64,000 nucleotides of DNA, taken from positions 32,644,986-32,708,985 of the forward strand of contig CM073905.1 in NCBI GenBank assembly GCA_037176705.1. The letters run 5' to 3'. The translations under genes were made by a program, and so were the position numbers. Below are positions 11,311 to 21,690 of this stretch, piece after piece. The stretch comes from Molossus alvarezi (Eukaryota; Chordata; Mammalia; Chiroptera; Molossidae). The notes under the pieces are model-generated. The model saw only the letters and a list, made by a program, of their open reading frames with translations, made no database searches and had not been told where the DNA came from. Every line of letters starts with the position of its first letter. Within the stretch, counting starts at the first letter, position 1.

Positions 11311-12233
11311 TTTTATTATGAAAAGGAAAAGAGAGAAAGAGCCAGGAGTCAGGGAAGGGACGGGGGACCCAGAGTGGAAAGGCGGAAAGCGAGTTTGCCA
11401 GGGTGTGGGTTTGTCCTGCGGAACCTGGAGGCGAGAGCCCGAATCAGCGCTCTCTCCCGTCGCAGGGAAACCGCCCTGGGCCTGGACTGCCGCATCTTTA
11501 GGCACATCTGGCTCAGCCAGCGGCTGCTTTACCAGGTCACCGAACAAAACCTGGAAGTGGAAATAGGCGGGAAAGGACCCAGCTCCCTCTAAGGAAAAGA
11601 ACTACCAGGCAATGTCGGCGCTGCTGACTGTGGGAGGTGATATTTTCATCTCTTGTTTCTGTCTGACAGTCAAGAAGCCCAGGGCCCAGGCGACATGGGG
11701 ATGTCCACATGGTCATAGCTAATGCATGTTTGTCCAAGGTCCAACCCTTGTCCCACCAAAGTAGGCTGCTTTGCCAAGACAACACATTTTCTCCAGAAAT
11801 GTGTGCCCTGGACTTTTCCTTGGAGATCAGTTGACTTGCCTTATTACTTGATTTCATTTTCTCTTTTTGTTTTTTCCTTCCAAGTCAACAAAGTCACATC
11901 GCTTTTTTTTTTTTTGCGATGACACTGTAACTGGAATCGTAGATGTATAGCCTTGGAGGTGACTTTGAAGTTCAACTCCCTCTGTAATAACGACAGCAAT
12001 ACTTGCTCTTCACCAAGCATGTACCATGGGCTGTGTGCACAGTTCCAAATACTGTACCTGTCTCTTTTCACATGGTAACCCCAGCCGAACGGTTCCCCAG
12101 AAAGCTCTCTAAATGAAAGATGCTGTGTTCCAAAAGAGTATGCAAAGAAATGGCCTATTAACTCCTTCTCAGGGGGGAAAATTCACAACATGCCTATGAG
12201 CTCATCACAGACTCTGGGAAACCCAGCAGTTAT
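11311..12233. other. Unique sequence, no recognised feature
   Basis: Mixed GC-rich and AT-rich sequence with a T run at 11904-11916. Open frames of 60-106 codons show no recognisable protein. Confidence 0.4.
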
Positions 12234-12246
12234 GAAAACGACTGCA

Positions 12247-12498
12247 GCCCTGGCCGGTTTGGCTCAGCAGTTAGAGCGTCGGCCCGCAGACCAGAGAGAC
12301 CCAGGTTCGGTTCTCGCTAAGGGCACGTACCTCAGTTGCAATTCATCCCCAACCCTGGTTGGGGTCGTGTGGGTGGCAGCCAGTTGAGGTGTCTCTCTCA
12401 TATCGATGTTTCTCTCTCTGTCTTCCTCCCTCTCTCCCTCCCTCTCTATCTGAAGATAAATGCAAAAATGTCCTCGGGTGTGAATTAAAAAAAAAAAA
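12247..12498 (+). mobile_element. VES SINE (GGTTTGGCTCAG type)
   Basis: Full-length copy: CCTGGCCGGTTTGGCTCAGC head, B box GGTTCGGTTCTC, TCTCTCCCTCC body, AAATGTCCTCGGGTG and an A tail. Imperfect target duplication GAAAACGACTGCA (12234-12246) and GAAAATGTCTGCA (12507-12519). Confidence 0.94.
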
Positions 12499-12519
12499 GA
12501 CAGAAAGAAAATGTCTGCA

Positions 12520-13275
12520 TTTTCTCTAAACAAGCTGTTTTCCAAACATCTCTGTCTATAGAATCTTTATTTCCCCAAACACAATGAGTATCCTGTTCCC
12601 TTTCGAATCAGAGAGAATCTAACTTTGTGATTCTCTTAATGAAGATGGAGAAGGCCTCCGGTGTCTTCGGGTTTTCAACCATCCGAGGTCTTTACGAGGC
12701 GCTGCTGAACTCCCTCGGCTGGGAAGAGCACAGTGGAGAGCCCCCCGTTTTGGTAAGAGATTTAAGACTCTAGAATGAAGTTTCAAGGGGATAGATGGGC
12801 TATCTTCAAACACCCCTGGCTCCTCAGCCGAGCCCCAGCCAGCCTCCTATGCATCAAAATTGATATTTAAACAACTACAAAGGTGAAGGTTGACCCTGAG
12901 CCTCCTTCCCGCCCTTCCCCATCGTCCATTTGAGATGTTATCTGCGAGGAGTAAACAGGCCCGTCCCGCAGTGCCGGCCACCCCGGCGTGATGTCGAGCA
13001 GCTGCCCAGAGGCCCTCCCGGCAGCTCCCATCCTTCTCCACTCCGCTTACAGCCGGTCAGACGTCCCGGCCGGGCTTCCCTTTGAAATCCCAGGGAGCGC
13101 GGCCCAGGGGATGGTGGGCAGGGACACGCATCCGTCTCCCACGGGGCCGTCTCTTCCTCAAGATCTGAGACTTCCCGGAAGAGGGGAAGAGGTCAGCCAC
13201 GCCGACGACAAGCACAGTCACAGCGGCACCCACGCGGCATCCAGAGAGCACTCCGGTGTCGCACGTAAACGCCCA
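12520..13275. other. Unique sequence, no recognised feature
   Basis: GC-rich unique sequence. A small AT-rich island (CATCAAAATTGATATTTAAAC) sits at about 12853-12873. No gene is recognised. Confidence 0.4.
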
Positions 13276-13279
13276 GCAC

Positions 13280-13372
13280 CATCTGCTTTACGTGTTGTAC
13301 AGAGGGGGACACTGAGGCTCGGGGAGGCCAGGTGACATGCCCAAGGTCACGGCGAGGTGAATGGTCAGGGCT
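13280..13372 (-). mobile_element. MIR SINE fragment
   Basis: Antisense MIR core: GTACAGAGGGGGACACTGAGGC, AGGTGACATGCCCAAGGTCAC. A VES has inserted at its right edge. Confidence 0.75.
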
Positions 13373-13609
13373 GATTTTTTTTTTTTTTTAATTTTCGCCC
13401 AAGGATATTTTTCTACTTATCTTCAGATAGAGTGGGGAGGAGGGAAAGAGAGAAACATCGATGTGACACATTGATCGGTTGCTTCCCGCATGACCCCGAC
13501 CAGGACCGGGGACGAACCGCAACCGGGGTACGAGCCCTCGACGGGAATGAAACCCACGACTCTCTGGTCCGCGGGCCGGTGCCCTAACCGCTGAGCCACA
13601 TCGGCATGG
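13373..13609 (-). mobile_element. VES SINE, antisense
   Basis: Reverse VES with a T tail, TTTTCGCCCAAGGATATT, GAAACATCGATGTGACACA and a head ending CCGCTGAGCCACATCGGC. Likely target duplication TCAGGGCTGATTT before and TCAGGACTGGTTT after. It has gained many CpGs or kept them in this GC-rich setting. Confidence 0.92.
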
Positions 13610-14315
13610 CTCAGGACTGGTTTCTTAGCTCCAAAAGTGGGGCGAGAGCAGGTGTCCTTGCTGACCAAGGGGCACAGCGTGGGTTCTCCACGCTCTTCCT
13701 CACCCCGGAGAGCACGGACGTGGCAGCTGGGAGGGGAAGGAAGCCAAGACCAATGTCACTGTCACCTGTCCATGCAGGGGAGGCCCGTGCTGACGGGGCG
13801 GGGGAGCTGTGTCCTGGCAGCTCAAGGCCCCCCCAGGGCAAGTTCCTGTCATCTGCTCACGGGAGGAAAGCCAGGGGTGACAGGTGCGGTAGCAGAGGCG
13901 CCTGTCACCAGGACGAGACCTGGAGGAGACGGCGGGACCTCCAAGTCCGGTGCAGAGAGGGCCACGTTCCCCAGGCGCGGTCTGAGCAACAACCCACGTC
14001 CCTGAGGCCCCACGCGACCGCGCGAGAGCAAGCGGCAAGATGCACTGGCTTCCACGGTGCCCCCCGTTCTTGTCAGACACACCACGCAGCCCTATTCCTA
14101 ACGGGGGGACCCTGCAGAGGCATGGACACCAGAAGCAGGAGCACCCCGTGCCCGGCGGGAGCCAGCCCACACCGAGTGCCTGCCCCGTGCCCCGCACAGT
14201 GGGGCCCTGGACAGCGCAGAGCTCCCGACCTGTTGGGGTGCCGGCATTGCGTAGGTGGTCACATGCGGAAGCAGGGGACCGAGTGAGGCACGACCCCTCA
14301 GCATGTGGAACAGAA
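13610..14315. other. GC-rich unique sequence
   Basis: High GC with frequent CpG but no clear island edge. A 226-codon frame is open at 13606-14286, but its Arg/Pro/Gly-rich translation has no domain and other frames are open too, which is normal for GC-rich DNA. Confidence 0.4.
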
Positions 14316-14319
14316 AAAA

Positions 14320-14475
14320 GGCCCAGCCCTGATGGGAAGGGGTGGCCAGGGTTCGAGTCCCTGCCGCTTAATTTTCTGTGTGTCTGAACCAGAGGACTCG
14401 GCCTGAGTCATGTCAGCCTCCTCTGGAAAGTGGGGACTCTTTGGGCAGCTACGAGGATGTAGACGTGACGGACAC
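14320..14475 (+). mobile_element. MIR SINE
   Basis: CAGGGTTCGAGTCCCTGCCGC, then CAGCCTCCTCTGGAAAGTGGGG in the order expected for sense MIR. Confidence 0.6.
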
Positions 14476-14621
14476 TGGCCGGGATCCGAGATGGCTGTTT
14501 CTGGAATGCACAGATGCAAAACACAAAGTCTCTGAAGGTGTCCGGAGAGAATTTGGGGACAGGCAGCCTCTTGAAGCTTCCTGCGCTTACGTCTGTCATC
14601 GGCTCTGTCAGAGATGTTACA

Positions 14622-14760
14622 TAGTCATTCCACAAACATTTGTTAAGCATCTATTATGTGCTCCAGCCCCTCACCCCCCGTGCCAGGCGCTGGTCAAACG
14701 TCAGTGAGCAGACAGGCAAACATCGCTGCCCACGTGGAGTTCACGACCTGCTGCTGGCCA
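14622..14760 (-). mobile_element. L2 LINE 3' end
   Basis: Antisense L2: CATTCCACAAACATTTGTTAAGC, CTATTATGTGCTCC, GTGCCAGGCGCTGGTCAAACG, then CCCACGTGGAGTTCACGACC. Confidence 0.75.
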
Positions 14761-15127
14761 CCTGTCTTCACCCTCACTGGGGTGTCTTGGAGTCACGACA
14801 CCCCCTGTATCGCTCAGCATATTAACCGAAACCAGTCAGGGACCCCCGTAACAGAACATTTCTGAACAAATCACCTTGCCACCACGGCAGCGGGGGACAG
14901 GAGCATGCAGGGCAGGCACGTCTCAGGGCAGTGGCTCGGTCCCCACATTCAACAGCCCGTAAAGCGGTGCGGCCACATCCCGGCTGAATGTCAGCCCTGG
15001 CTGCAGTTCTCCCCGGTCCCCACCGTGTTCTCCCAGTGCCTTCTCCCCGCGGCCACACCATGGACACCTCCTACCTCGGCTCTCAGAAGCGAAGCCCTGC
15101 AATCTGCTGGGACAGCACCCAGTGACA
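14761..15127. other. Unique sequence, no recognised feature
   Basis: GC-rich; nothing recognised. Confidence 0.35.
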
Positions 15128-15568
15128 CCCGTGCGGGTCGAATTACGTCCTCCAAAAGAGAATGCGCGTAGTCCTAACTCCCAGGTCCTGAGAACGTGAC
15201 CCTATTGGGAAAGAGGGTCCCTGCAGATGTAACCAAGGTATGACAAGGTCATTTGGGGGTGGGACGGGCTCTCCCACAACATGACGGGCGTCCTTATGAG
15301 AATAGGGATATTCGAACCCAGACAGAGATACACAGGGCGGAGGCCAGGGAGGGAGGCAGAGGCTTCAGTGATGCCTCTACAGGCCACGGAGGGGCAAGGA
15401 GGTGGACGCGGCGAGGAGGGACTGTCCCCGGCAAGCTCACAGGGGCACAGCCTGCTGGCCGCTGGCCTGCAGACCTCTGGCCTCGGCACTGCCAGAGAAT
15501 CCGTTTAACCGTCTGAATCCACCCACCTCGCGGTTCTGGGTTCCGGCAGCCCCGGGAACGCAATGCAA
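15128..15568 (+). mobile_element. MLT1-type LTR (ERVL-MaLR)
   Basis: Sense LTR of the mammalian MaLR group: AATTACGTCCTCCAAAAGAGA, GAACGTGACCCTATTGGGAAA, GGTCCCTGCAGATGTAACCAAG, GCGTCCTTATGAGAATAGG, and the end GTTCCGGCAGCCCCGGGAACG. It is a solo LTR with no internal retroviral sequence nearby. Confidence 0.8.
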
Positions 15569-15599
15569 AAACGGGGAAGGGATTCAGAATCATTTCTCG

Positions 15600-15690
15600 C
15601 CCCCCATTTGCATTTTACTGATGAGCAAACGGGAGACCAGAGCGAGGAGGACAGCAAGGAGCCGGGGGGCCAAGCCGGCCGCATCTCTCA
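15600..15690 (-). mobile_element. MIR SINE fragment
   Basis: Antisense core: CATTTTACTGATGAGCAAACGG followed by GACCAGAGCGAGGAGGACAG. Confidence 0.55.
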
Positions 15691-16143
15691 GTCCTGCGCT
15701 CGAAGGATCCTTGTTTCCCTTGACAGCCCCAGGCCACCAGCAGTCTCCAGGCTGCTATCACGTGTGATTTCTGCAGGAGGGAGGCGGCCGGCGTGTGCTC
15801 CGCCGAGGGGTCTGGGTTTGCTGGCCTCGCGTGGAAACAGCCAGGCTGCGGGCACTGCCGGCCAGCGGGCTGACCCGCGACGTGATGGAGCCGTGGACAC
15901 CGTGACAAATGGCTCCGGGAACGGTGCTGGCACGGTCTGGAGAGGTGGGCCAGGAAACCACAGCCTGTCGAGAACTTTCGTTCACCAGAGCCCTGCGGTT
16001 TCCTAATGCAGCTCCTGCGTCCCTGCCAGGGTGCGGTGAGCCCGGCGGGGCTGGCACTCGTGAAGGGGGCAGGACTTCTCCGGAAAGGCTCAGGGACTCC
16101 ATTAAGGACACATGCCATAGACTTTTATGCTTTCTCTGCTTCA
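15691..16143. other. GC-rich unique sequence
   Basis: Nothing recognised apart from many overlapping open frames that reflect base composition. Confidence 0.35.
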
Positions 16144-16152
16144 AAGGTGCAT

Positions 16153-16341
16153 GTTTTTTTTATATTATTTTTATTTTTTTAATTTTTTGTTCTTTATTGA
16201 TTTTGGAGAGAGAGGAAGGGAGAGGGAGAGAGAGACAGAAACATCGATGAGCGAGAACATTGATTGGCCGCCTCCTGCATCGAACCCGTGACCTCTTGGT
16301 GCATGGGTCGACGCTCAATCACTGAGCCACACTGGCCAGGC
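16153..16341 (-). mobile_element. VES SINE, antisense, internally deleted
   Basis: Tail T-rich, body GAGAGAGAGACAGAAACATCG, head AATCACTGAGCCACACTGGCC. Target duplication AAGGTGCAT (16144-16152) and AAGATGCAT (16342-16350). The middle segment normally found between the CCTCCTGCA and the B box region is missing about 45 bp. Confidence 0.9.
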
Positions 16342-16351
16342 AAGATGCATA

Positions 16352-16870
16352 ATTTTTTAAAATTTGTTTTATTATTGAGGTAGCACTGGTTAATCACATG
16401 ATGTACCTCCCAGGTGTACAACATACTCAGTGTCGGTACACGCTATAGCGGGCTCACCACCAAAAGTCCAATTTCCACCTGTCACCATATGTTTGACCCC
16501 TTTGCCCCGGGTCCTCCCTCCACCCCCTTCCCCTGTGGCAACCACCGTTCTGTTTTCTGTATCTATGAGTTTGCTTTTGTTTCATTTGGGTTTTGGTTTT
16601 TTTAATACACATTTAGACTTTCCTACAGTACCTATGAGAGAACCAAATGTAGGCACTCTTTACCCTGCTTCCTGAAATATTTTCCAAAGTTCCGCTTATT
16701 CACCTGCCTCCGCTTGGTCTACATGAGTGACGCCCACTGCCTCTGTCCTTTTCCAGCCGACTCATTCCCGTAGCGTGAAACTCTCGCGACCCGTCCACGG
16801 GGTTGCAAATGGCAGGTTTCGCCGTGTTCATGGCCAAGCGGAGCGCCACTGTGTGTCTGCATCAGCTTCT
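16352..16870 (-). mobile_element. L1 3' end, antisense
   Basis: Matches antisense L1M: TATTATTGAGGTAGCACTGG, CCAGGTGTACAACATACTCAG, CTCACCACCAAAAGTCC, GGCAACCACCGTTCTGTTTTC and TCTATGAGTTTGCTTTTG, then further into ORF2's end (GTTGCAAATGGCAGG, TTCATGGCCAAGCGG). The right part is unusually GC-enriched for L1. Confidence 0.8.
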
Positions 16871-17374
16871 GCACCCGTCCCTTGGCGGGCGATGCCTTGG
16901 CTGCTATGGCGACGCTGCGGCGGACAGGGCGGGCTTATCTTCCCCAATTGTGTTTCTGTATTCTCTGGATAAATCGTGATGGCTCCATGTTGACATGCTC
17001 CAGGAGCATGAAGGATGACCTGGGCCACGAGAGATGCAAGCGAGAAGGGCTGAGTCGGGCAGTATCCAGGGGCTTGAGCCAGACTGAATGGGACCAGAGC
17101 CCTGAGTCAGCCCCTTGGAGAGAGCGTCTGGCGGGGGCGGGGGGGGGCATACAGAACAAGCGCTCACTGTGCCCCCCTCACCTGCAGCCGGGATGTTGAC
17201 CTTTAAAAGCCGAGGCAGCACGACCCTGCAGCCTGCCCTTGTAGCCCAGCCTCTGGCTAAAACACGGCGACACTGCTCGGACGCTCCGACTAGGGACAGC
17301 CCAGGGGTCCCTCGGCGGCCGAAAGGAAGGCAGTGGGCCGAGGCGGACCCCGACCTTGAAGTCAGTGAGAGCCT
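16871..17374. other. GC-rich unique sequence
   Basis: No gene seen. A G-run (GGGGGCGGGGGGGGGC) at about 17133-17149 could form a G-quadruplex on the plus strand. Confidence 0.4.
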
Positions 17375-17560
17375 CGTTTCAACCCTGGCTCAGGGGCCGA
17401 TCTGCGGTGGCTCAAGGTCGCCCCACCCCCCTGAACTCCAGCTTCTCCATGTGTCAAATGGGGTGGCCATCCTCCCGCAGCGATGAAGCGGAGCCCGGAA
17501 GCTTCCGCTTGGACTGTGAAGTCAGACGGCCAGAGGGTCCAGATCCTGGCTCCCCCACGG
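17375..17560 (+). mobile_element. MIR SINE, possibly two fragments
   Basis: TTTCAACCCTGGCTCAGG and CAGCTTCTCCATGTGTCAAATGG match sense MIR. A second weaker MIR-like stretch (GACTGTGAAGTCAGACGGCC) follows at 17513-17535. Confidence 0.55.
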
Positions 17561-17895
17561 GCCTTGGGGGACCTTTGAGGAGACTCTCCAACCCCAGCAT
17601 GGACCAGCAGTGGACGTGGTGGGACATGCCCACACCCACTCCGCACCATTCCCACCAGCCAACCCAATGGTTTCCACCCTGCGAGCACCTGGAACTCTGC
17701 CTGAGGGCCCTCTGTGCCGCCAGCACACCTGGCCGCCACCTGGGGATCCACTGGAGCTAACACAGTCCCAGCCACCGCCCCTCTGGGAGCCACCAGGCGT
17801 GTTCTCTGCGCTCTTCCTCGCCGTCTCCATGGCGACTTCTCCACCGCGGCCCTCAGAAGGGATGCTGAGACTCGGGAGGGCTGTGGTTTGACTAG

Positions 17896-18470
17896 GTTCC
17901 TTCCTTGCCAGTCTTCCTTCCCTTCCTTCCTTGTCAGTCTTCCTTCCTTCCTTCCTTCCTTCCTTCCTTCCTTCCTTCCTTCCTTCCTTCCTCCCTCCCT
18001 CCCTCCCTCCCTCCCTCCCTTCCTTCCTTGCCAGTCTTCCTTTCCTTCCTTCCTTCCTTCCTTCCTTCCTTCCTTCCTTCCTTCCTTCCTTCCTTCTTTC
18101 CTTCCTTCCTCCCTCCCTCCCTCCCTCCCTTCCTTCCTTGCCAGTCTTCCTTCCCTTCCTTCCTTCCTTCCTTCCTTCCTTCCTTCCTTCCTTCCTTCCT
18201 CCCTCCCTCCCTCCCTCCCTCCCTCCCTCCCTTCCTTCCTTGCCAGTCTTCCTTTCCTTCCTTCCTTCCTTCCTTCCTTCCTTCCTTCCTTCCTTCCTCC
18301 CTCCCTCCCTCCCTCCCTCCCTCCCTCCCTCCCTCCCTTCCTTCCTTGCCAGTCTTCCTTTCTTCCTTCCTCCCTCCCTTCCTCCCTCCCTCCCTCCCTC
18401 CCTCCCTCCCTCCCTCCCTTCCTTCCTCCCTCCCTCCCTCCCTCCCTTCCTTCCTTCCTTCCTTGCTTCC
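17896..18470. repeat. Polypyrimidine higher-order array (TTCC)n/(CTCC)n
   Basis: About 575 bp of almost pure pyrimidine on the plus strand. The base unit is 4 bp (TTCC or CTCC). It is organised in larger units, each opened by GCCAGTCTTCC (g at 17907, 17933 with GTCAG, 18030, 18140, 18242, 18348), followed by a TTCC block and then a CTCC block. The last four spacings are 97, 110, 102 and 106 bp. The minus strand reads GGGAGGGAGGGAGGG and can form G-quadruplexes or triplex DNA. The long Phe-Leu-Pro-Ser and Glu-Gly-Arg-Lys frames here are repeat translations. Confidence 0.95.
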
Positions 18471-18685
18471 TGAGCTCTCCCGAACGAACAACGTCATTCA
18501 AATCCCGTCTCAGGGTCTCCCCCGTCGGGTGGGATCTCAGCGCGACCTCCTGGAGTTGCTGTGAGGACCCAGTCGGGAGCAGAGGGGGACTCTCAGGAGA
18601 GCGTCTGCCGCACGGTCAGGTGGCGATCGGGTCAGCCTGAGGCTGCGAGGGTGGGAATGAGCGGGCGTGTGGCGCAGATGACGCA
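18471..18685. other. Unique sequence
   Basis: Short flank of the array; nothing recognised. Confidence 0.3.
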
Positions 18686-18689
18686 TCAG

Positions 18690-18840
18690 CATCGTGCCGG
18701 GCGCGCAGGGAGCACTTCGCCATGGCTGTGCCACTTCACGGATGGGGAAACCGAGGCTCGGGGTCTTGAAGTAACTTTTCCAAGATTGCATTCAGTAATG
18801 GGTGGAGTCCGGACAAAACCCTGCCTGGCCCCTGCTCCTC
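18690..18840 (-). mobile_element. MIR SINE
   Basis: Antisense MIR: CACTTCACGGATGGGGAAACC, GAGGCTCGGGGTCTTGAAG, TTTTCCAAGATTGCATTCAG. Confidence 0.7.
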
Positions 18841-19189
18841 CTAACCTCAGTAGAGGGGGCAAAGAGGGAACAAAGTGTTCCAATCGCCCTGACCGGGGTC
18901 TGCTGAGAATCCATGGGCTTGAACAAAGACAGCTTTGGAGCCTCCAGCCCTGCAGATCAGGGGCATGTAGAAACAAAGCGGTGTCTCTACATCCCGGCCA
19001 CTGACCCTCCCCACAGCGATCCATCATCCTGAACGGGGATTTTATGCACCCTCTACGCCGATCACCTCTTCAATTACCTCTCGGGAGGAGGGAGAGGCTC
19101 GGTAGCATCTGATGTGACGTTTGATTTAGGGTAAGTCACACCCTAGAGGGCATCTGAGGTTAAAGAACAGGGAATTCTGGGGCTGTTTA
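18841..19189. other. Unique sequence, no recognised feature
   Basis: Nothing recognised. Confidence 0.35.
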
Positions 19190-19420
19190 TAAATCAACAG
19201 GCTTGAGGTTTTCATTATTCACCTCCTAGCGCATGGAGCTCTGTGACTCACTGGATCATAAAAGAGATCAAATAGCGTGGTTGCTAATAATTCTTTCCCG
19301 GACCCATTCTCTGGCACATTCGGTTTGTAAACAGAGTTTTAATGGCATCCCTTGGACATAATAACATCATTTCTTTATAGCACCTTGGCCGCCTAGCCAC
19401 TCTTGGCTGTAATCGGGTTT
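19190..19420. other. Candidate conserved noncoding block
   Basis: Repeat-free, AT-rich block within GC-rich DNA: CTGTTTATAAATCAAC, GGTTGCTAATAATTC, GGTTTGTAAACAGAG and AATAACATCATTTC. Contains forkhead-like GTAAACA and homeobox-like TAAT cores. Judgement rests on composition only. Confidence 0.25.
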
Positions 19421-20879
19421 AGGTTGAAATCTACCTCATTTGTGGGAGCTAAGGTTGTTTGGCGTTTCAGAACCACGTACGGCCTGGGATGTCGTCCTTC
19501 CGGGGAGCAGCGCTCCGGTGACTGTGGCCTCGAAGCCTTCACCCCACACCGCCCCTCGGACCCCGAGCTCTGAGAGTCAGGGCTCCTGCCCCCGCCCATC
19601 TCCGGGGAAGGTCTTTGTTCTTTCTGTGAGGGTCTTGGCGACCTCGAGTTTGGTCTCCGAAAGTGTCGGAATGTCAAATGAGCTTTTGGCGCCACGCGGT
19701 TTTATGGGTAAGACAGGGCTGTTCATTAACGAACCATCGTACAGACACGGTCCGGGTTGGAGGCAGCGAGGGCGGCTGGGCGATCGTGGCCGAGGGTAAG
19801 GAAAAGAACAAGGGAGGAACAGCCGAGGGGTCATTAAAGGGATGGAAACCACCCCTCCGGACCTGCTTTCGTAAACGTTTGCCACTTCTGGGCCACTCCG
19901 CAAGTCAAGCCAGATCTGAGCACTTCGCTTGTGGGTATTCACTGTGGATGTGTTTTTGTTGGTCTGAATTAACTCACGTTAGACTCTTTCCGATGCTTGC
20001 CAAAAATAGGAGGTCACCGTCAAAAGAAACGCAGGTCTCTGATCCCTACGGCAAAACCCCAGGGTGAGATGTGTTTCAGAATTCGGAAATTCACCGACTC
20101 TCGAAGTGGAACACGGCGTGTACACCACCAGGGCTGCACCCAGGATCAAATACATCATCCTTCCGCAGCGCAACCTGTCGGCGTTCCCGTGAGGTCAGGT
20201 TTGTAAGAGGTTATCCAAAACCTCAGGCCCACCTGGGTAAGTATGGTTATATTCCACGATTTATGGGGAGGGGGATCTATTGCAGAGAGTTCGGGTTTGG
20301 GAATTTCACATTAGGGATTATGAATCCGTGTAGCAGAGTCAAACCAGTATGACTCTCTCGCCGCTGGGCACGGTGGCAAGCCCAGAGAAATGAGCCACCA
20401 TCAACATGGAGAGTCTCCTCCTTCCGCCACCCCATCAACATTTCAACTAAATTATGGAGCGTCCACCCTGGAGAGCCACCTGAAAGCTAACCGGACAGAA
20501 CTCCTGTGGCCAAGGATATATATACAAGAAGCCATGTCAAGACTGAATGTTGAATATCAACTGTAATTGGGGAAAAACACAACTTTTTTTAATTAAAAAG
20601 AAAAGAAAAGCCGGAGATGAGATGTTCCAGCACTGACCTGAGCCTCTCTTCTGGATGCACCGGGAAGTACTGGGAAGACGAACAGAAGGACAAGGAGTTG
20701 CTCAGGATGGGTGTCAGTGCTGTTTGTCCCCAGGCAGGGACCCTCTCAGTCACAGCCAGGACCCCCAGAGGCACTTACCGCGCACAACGGGACAATGCCT
20801 AACTACAAAGAGTGTTCGATGCCACTAGCTAAACACCATGCATGAATGTTCAAACTAAAAGGGCCTTAAGAAAGCATCT
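19421..20879. other. Unique sequence with an unassigned A-tailed stretch
   Basis: Mostly unique. The stretch 20440-20600 ends in TTGAATATCAACTGTAATTGG and then AAAAACACAAC followed by A-rich sequence, which resembles a retroelement 3' end, but I cannot assign a family. A donor-like GGTAAGTATGG occurs at 20236 without a supporting exon. Confidence 0.35.
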
Positions 20880-21060
20880 ATTTTTCTGTAAACGACCAGA
20901 GAGTAAATGTTTTAAGCATTTCGAACCATATAGTCTCTGTCACAAGTCTCAACTCTGCCCTTGTAACGCAAAAGCAGCCCTTAGACAATATGTAAACCAA
21001 TGGGTGTACCAATAAAATTTTATTGACACAAACAAGCTAAGGGCCAAAGGGTGTGGATTC
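20880..21060 (+). mobile_element. hAT-family DNA transposon fossil
   Basis: TTTCTGTAAACGACCAGAGAG, CATATAGTCTCTGTCACAAG, CAACTCTGCCCTTGTAACGC and ACCAATAAAATTTTATTGAC match a common mammalian non-autonomous hAT repeat. A longer copy of the same family is at 61607-61943. Confidence 0.75.
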
Positions 21061-21064
21061 CTAA

Positions 21065-21180
21065 TCTGATCCAGGCTTTAATTTCACATGAGGAAACCAG
21101 CCCAGGGAAGGAAGTGATTTGCTCAAAGTGAACTAGTGATAGAGCCCGAACCAGAGGCCAGTCCTTCTATGTTGAGAGGC
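21065..21180 (-). mobile_element. MIR SINE
   Basis: Antisense: TTTCACATGAGGAAACCAGCC, GATTTGCTCAAAGTGAACTAG and TGATAGAGCCCGAACC. Confidence 0.65.
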
Positions 21181-21560
21181 TGATAGTCTGAAGACATTTT
21201 TTTTTTTTTTTTAATTTCAGCTTCGGTCTTCAACCCCAGGAATAATTTTAAGGGAAAAACTCTAAGAAGTCACGCTCCACATTCAAACACTATGCGGTAG
21301 ATTTTAAATTAAGAAGAGGTAGAGGCATGAATGGACATTTAGAACACACCTAAGGCCAAAGACAAAGCCCTTGAAAGGACAGGTGAGTGTATCTGTAAAA
21401 AGTCTATCTCTAGAATCTCGAGCAGGAAAATCACCGATTAATCTGGATGGCATTTTCCTGCCCCAATAAGGGCAGTTTCAAGCCTCCTGTGACTGTAGGA
21501 TCACCCGATCCACTTAGGGAGGGGCCAGATCTAAAGCACCCCAATCAGGAGGACCCCCTT
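21181..21560. other. Unique sequence
   Basis: T run at 21196-21211; otherwise nothing recognised. Confidence 0.35.
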
Positions 21561-21564
21561 TCTC

Positions 21565-21690
21565 CACTCCATCCAATTCGACAAATATTGATCTCCAGCC
21601 ATGTCCTAGCCACTGGCTCACCCTGTTGAAGATGCAAAAATATATGAAATATGGTCTTTGCCCACCAGACATTTATCGTCAAGGAATAAT
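21565..21690 (-). mobile_element. L2 LINE 3' end fragment
   Basis: Antisense: TTCGACAAATATTGATCTCC, CATGTCCTAGCCACTGGC, then a GGTCTTTGCCCACCAGACAT-like stretch in the expected order. Confidence 0.55.

Noticed and set aside
13606..14286. 226-codon open frame
   Set aside because: GC-rich region with several competing long frames; composition is Arg/Pro/Gly-rich with no domain; its start overlaps the flank of a VES.
13650..14300. CpG island promoter
   Set aside because: CpGs are frequent but no clear island boundary, TATA/initiator or first exon is visible; base counts would be needed.
17362..18640. Very long open frames (up to 379 codons) on both strands
   Set aside because: They are translations of the TTCC/CTCC array (Phe-Leu-Pro-Ser on plus, Glu-Gly-Arg-Lys on minus). 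All frames are open because the sequence is low-complexity.
20225..20245. Splice-donor-like GGTAAGTATGG
   Set aside because: No acceptor-bounded, protein-like exon lies upstream; such matches are expected by chance in 64 kb.
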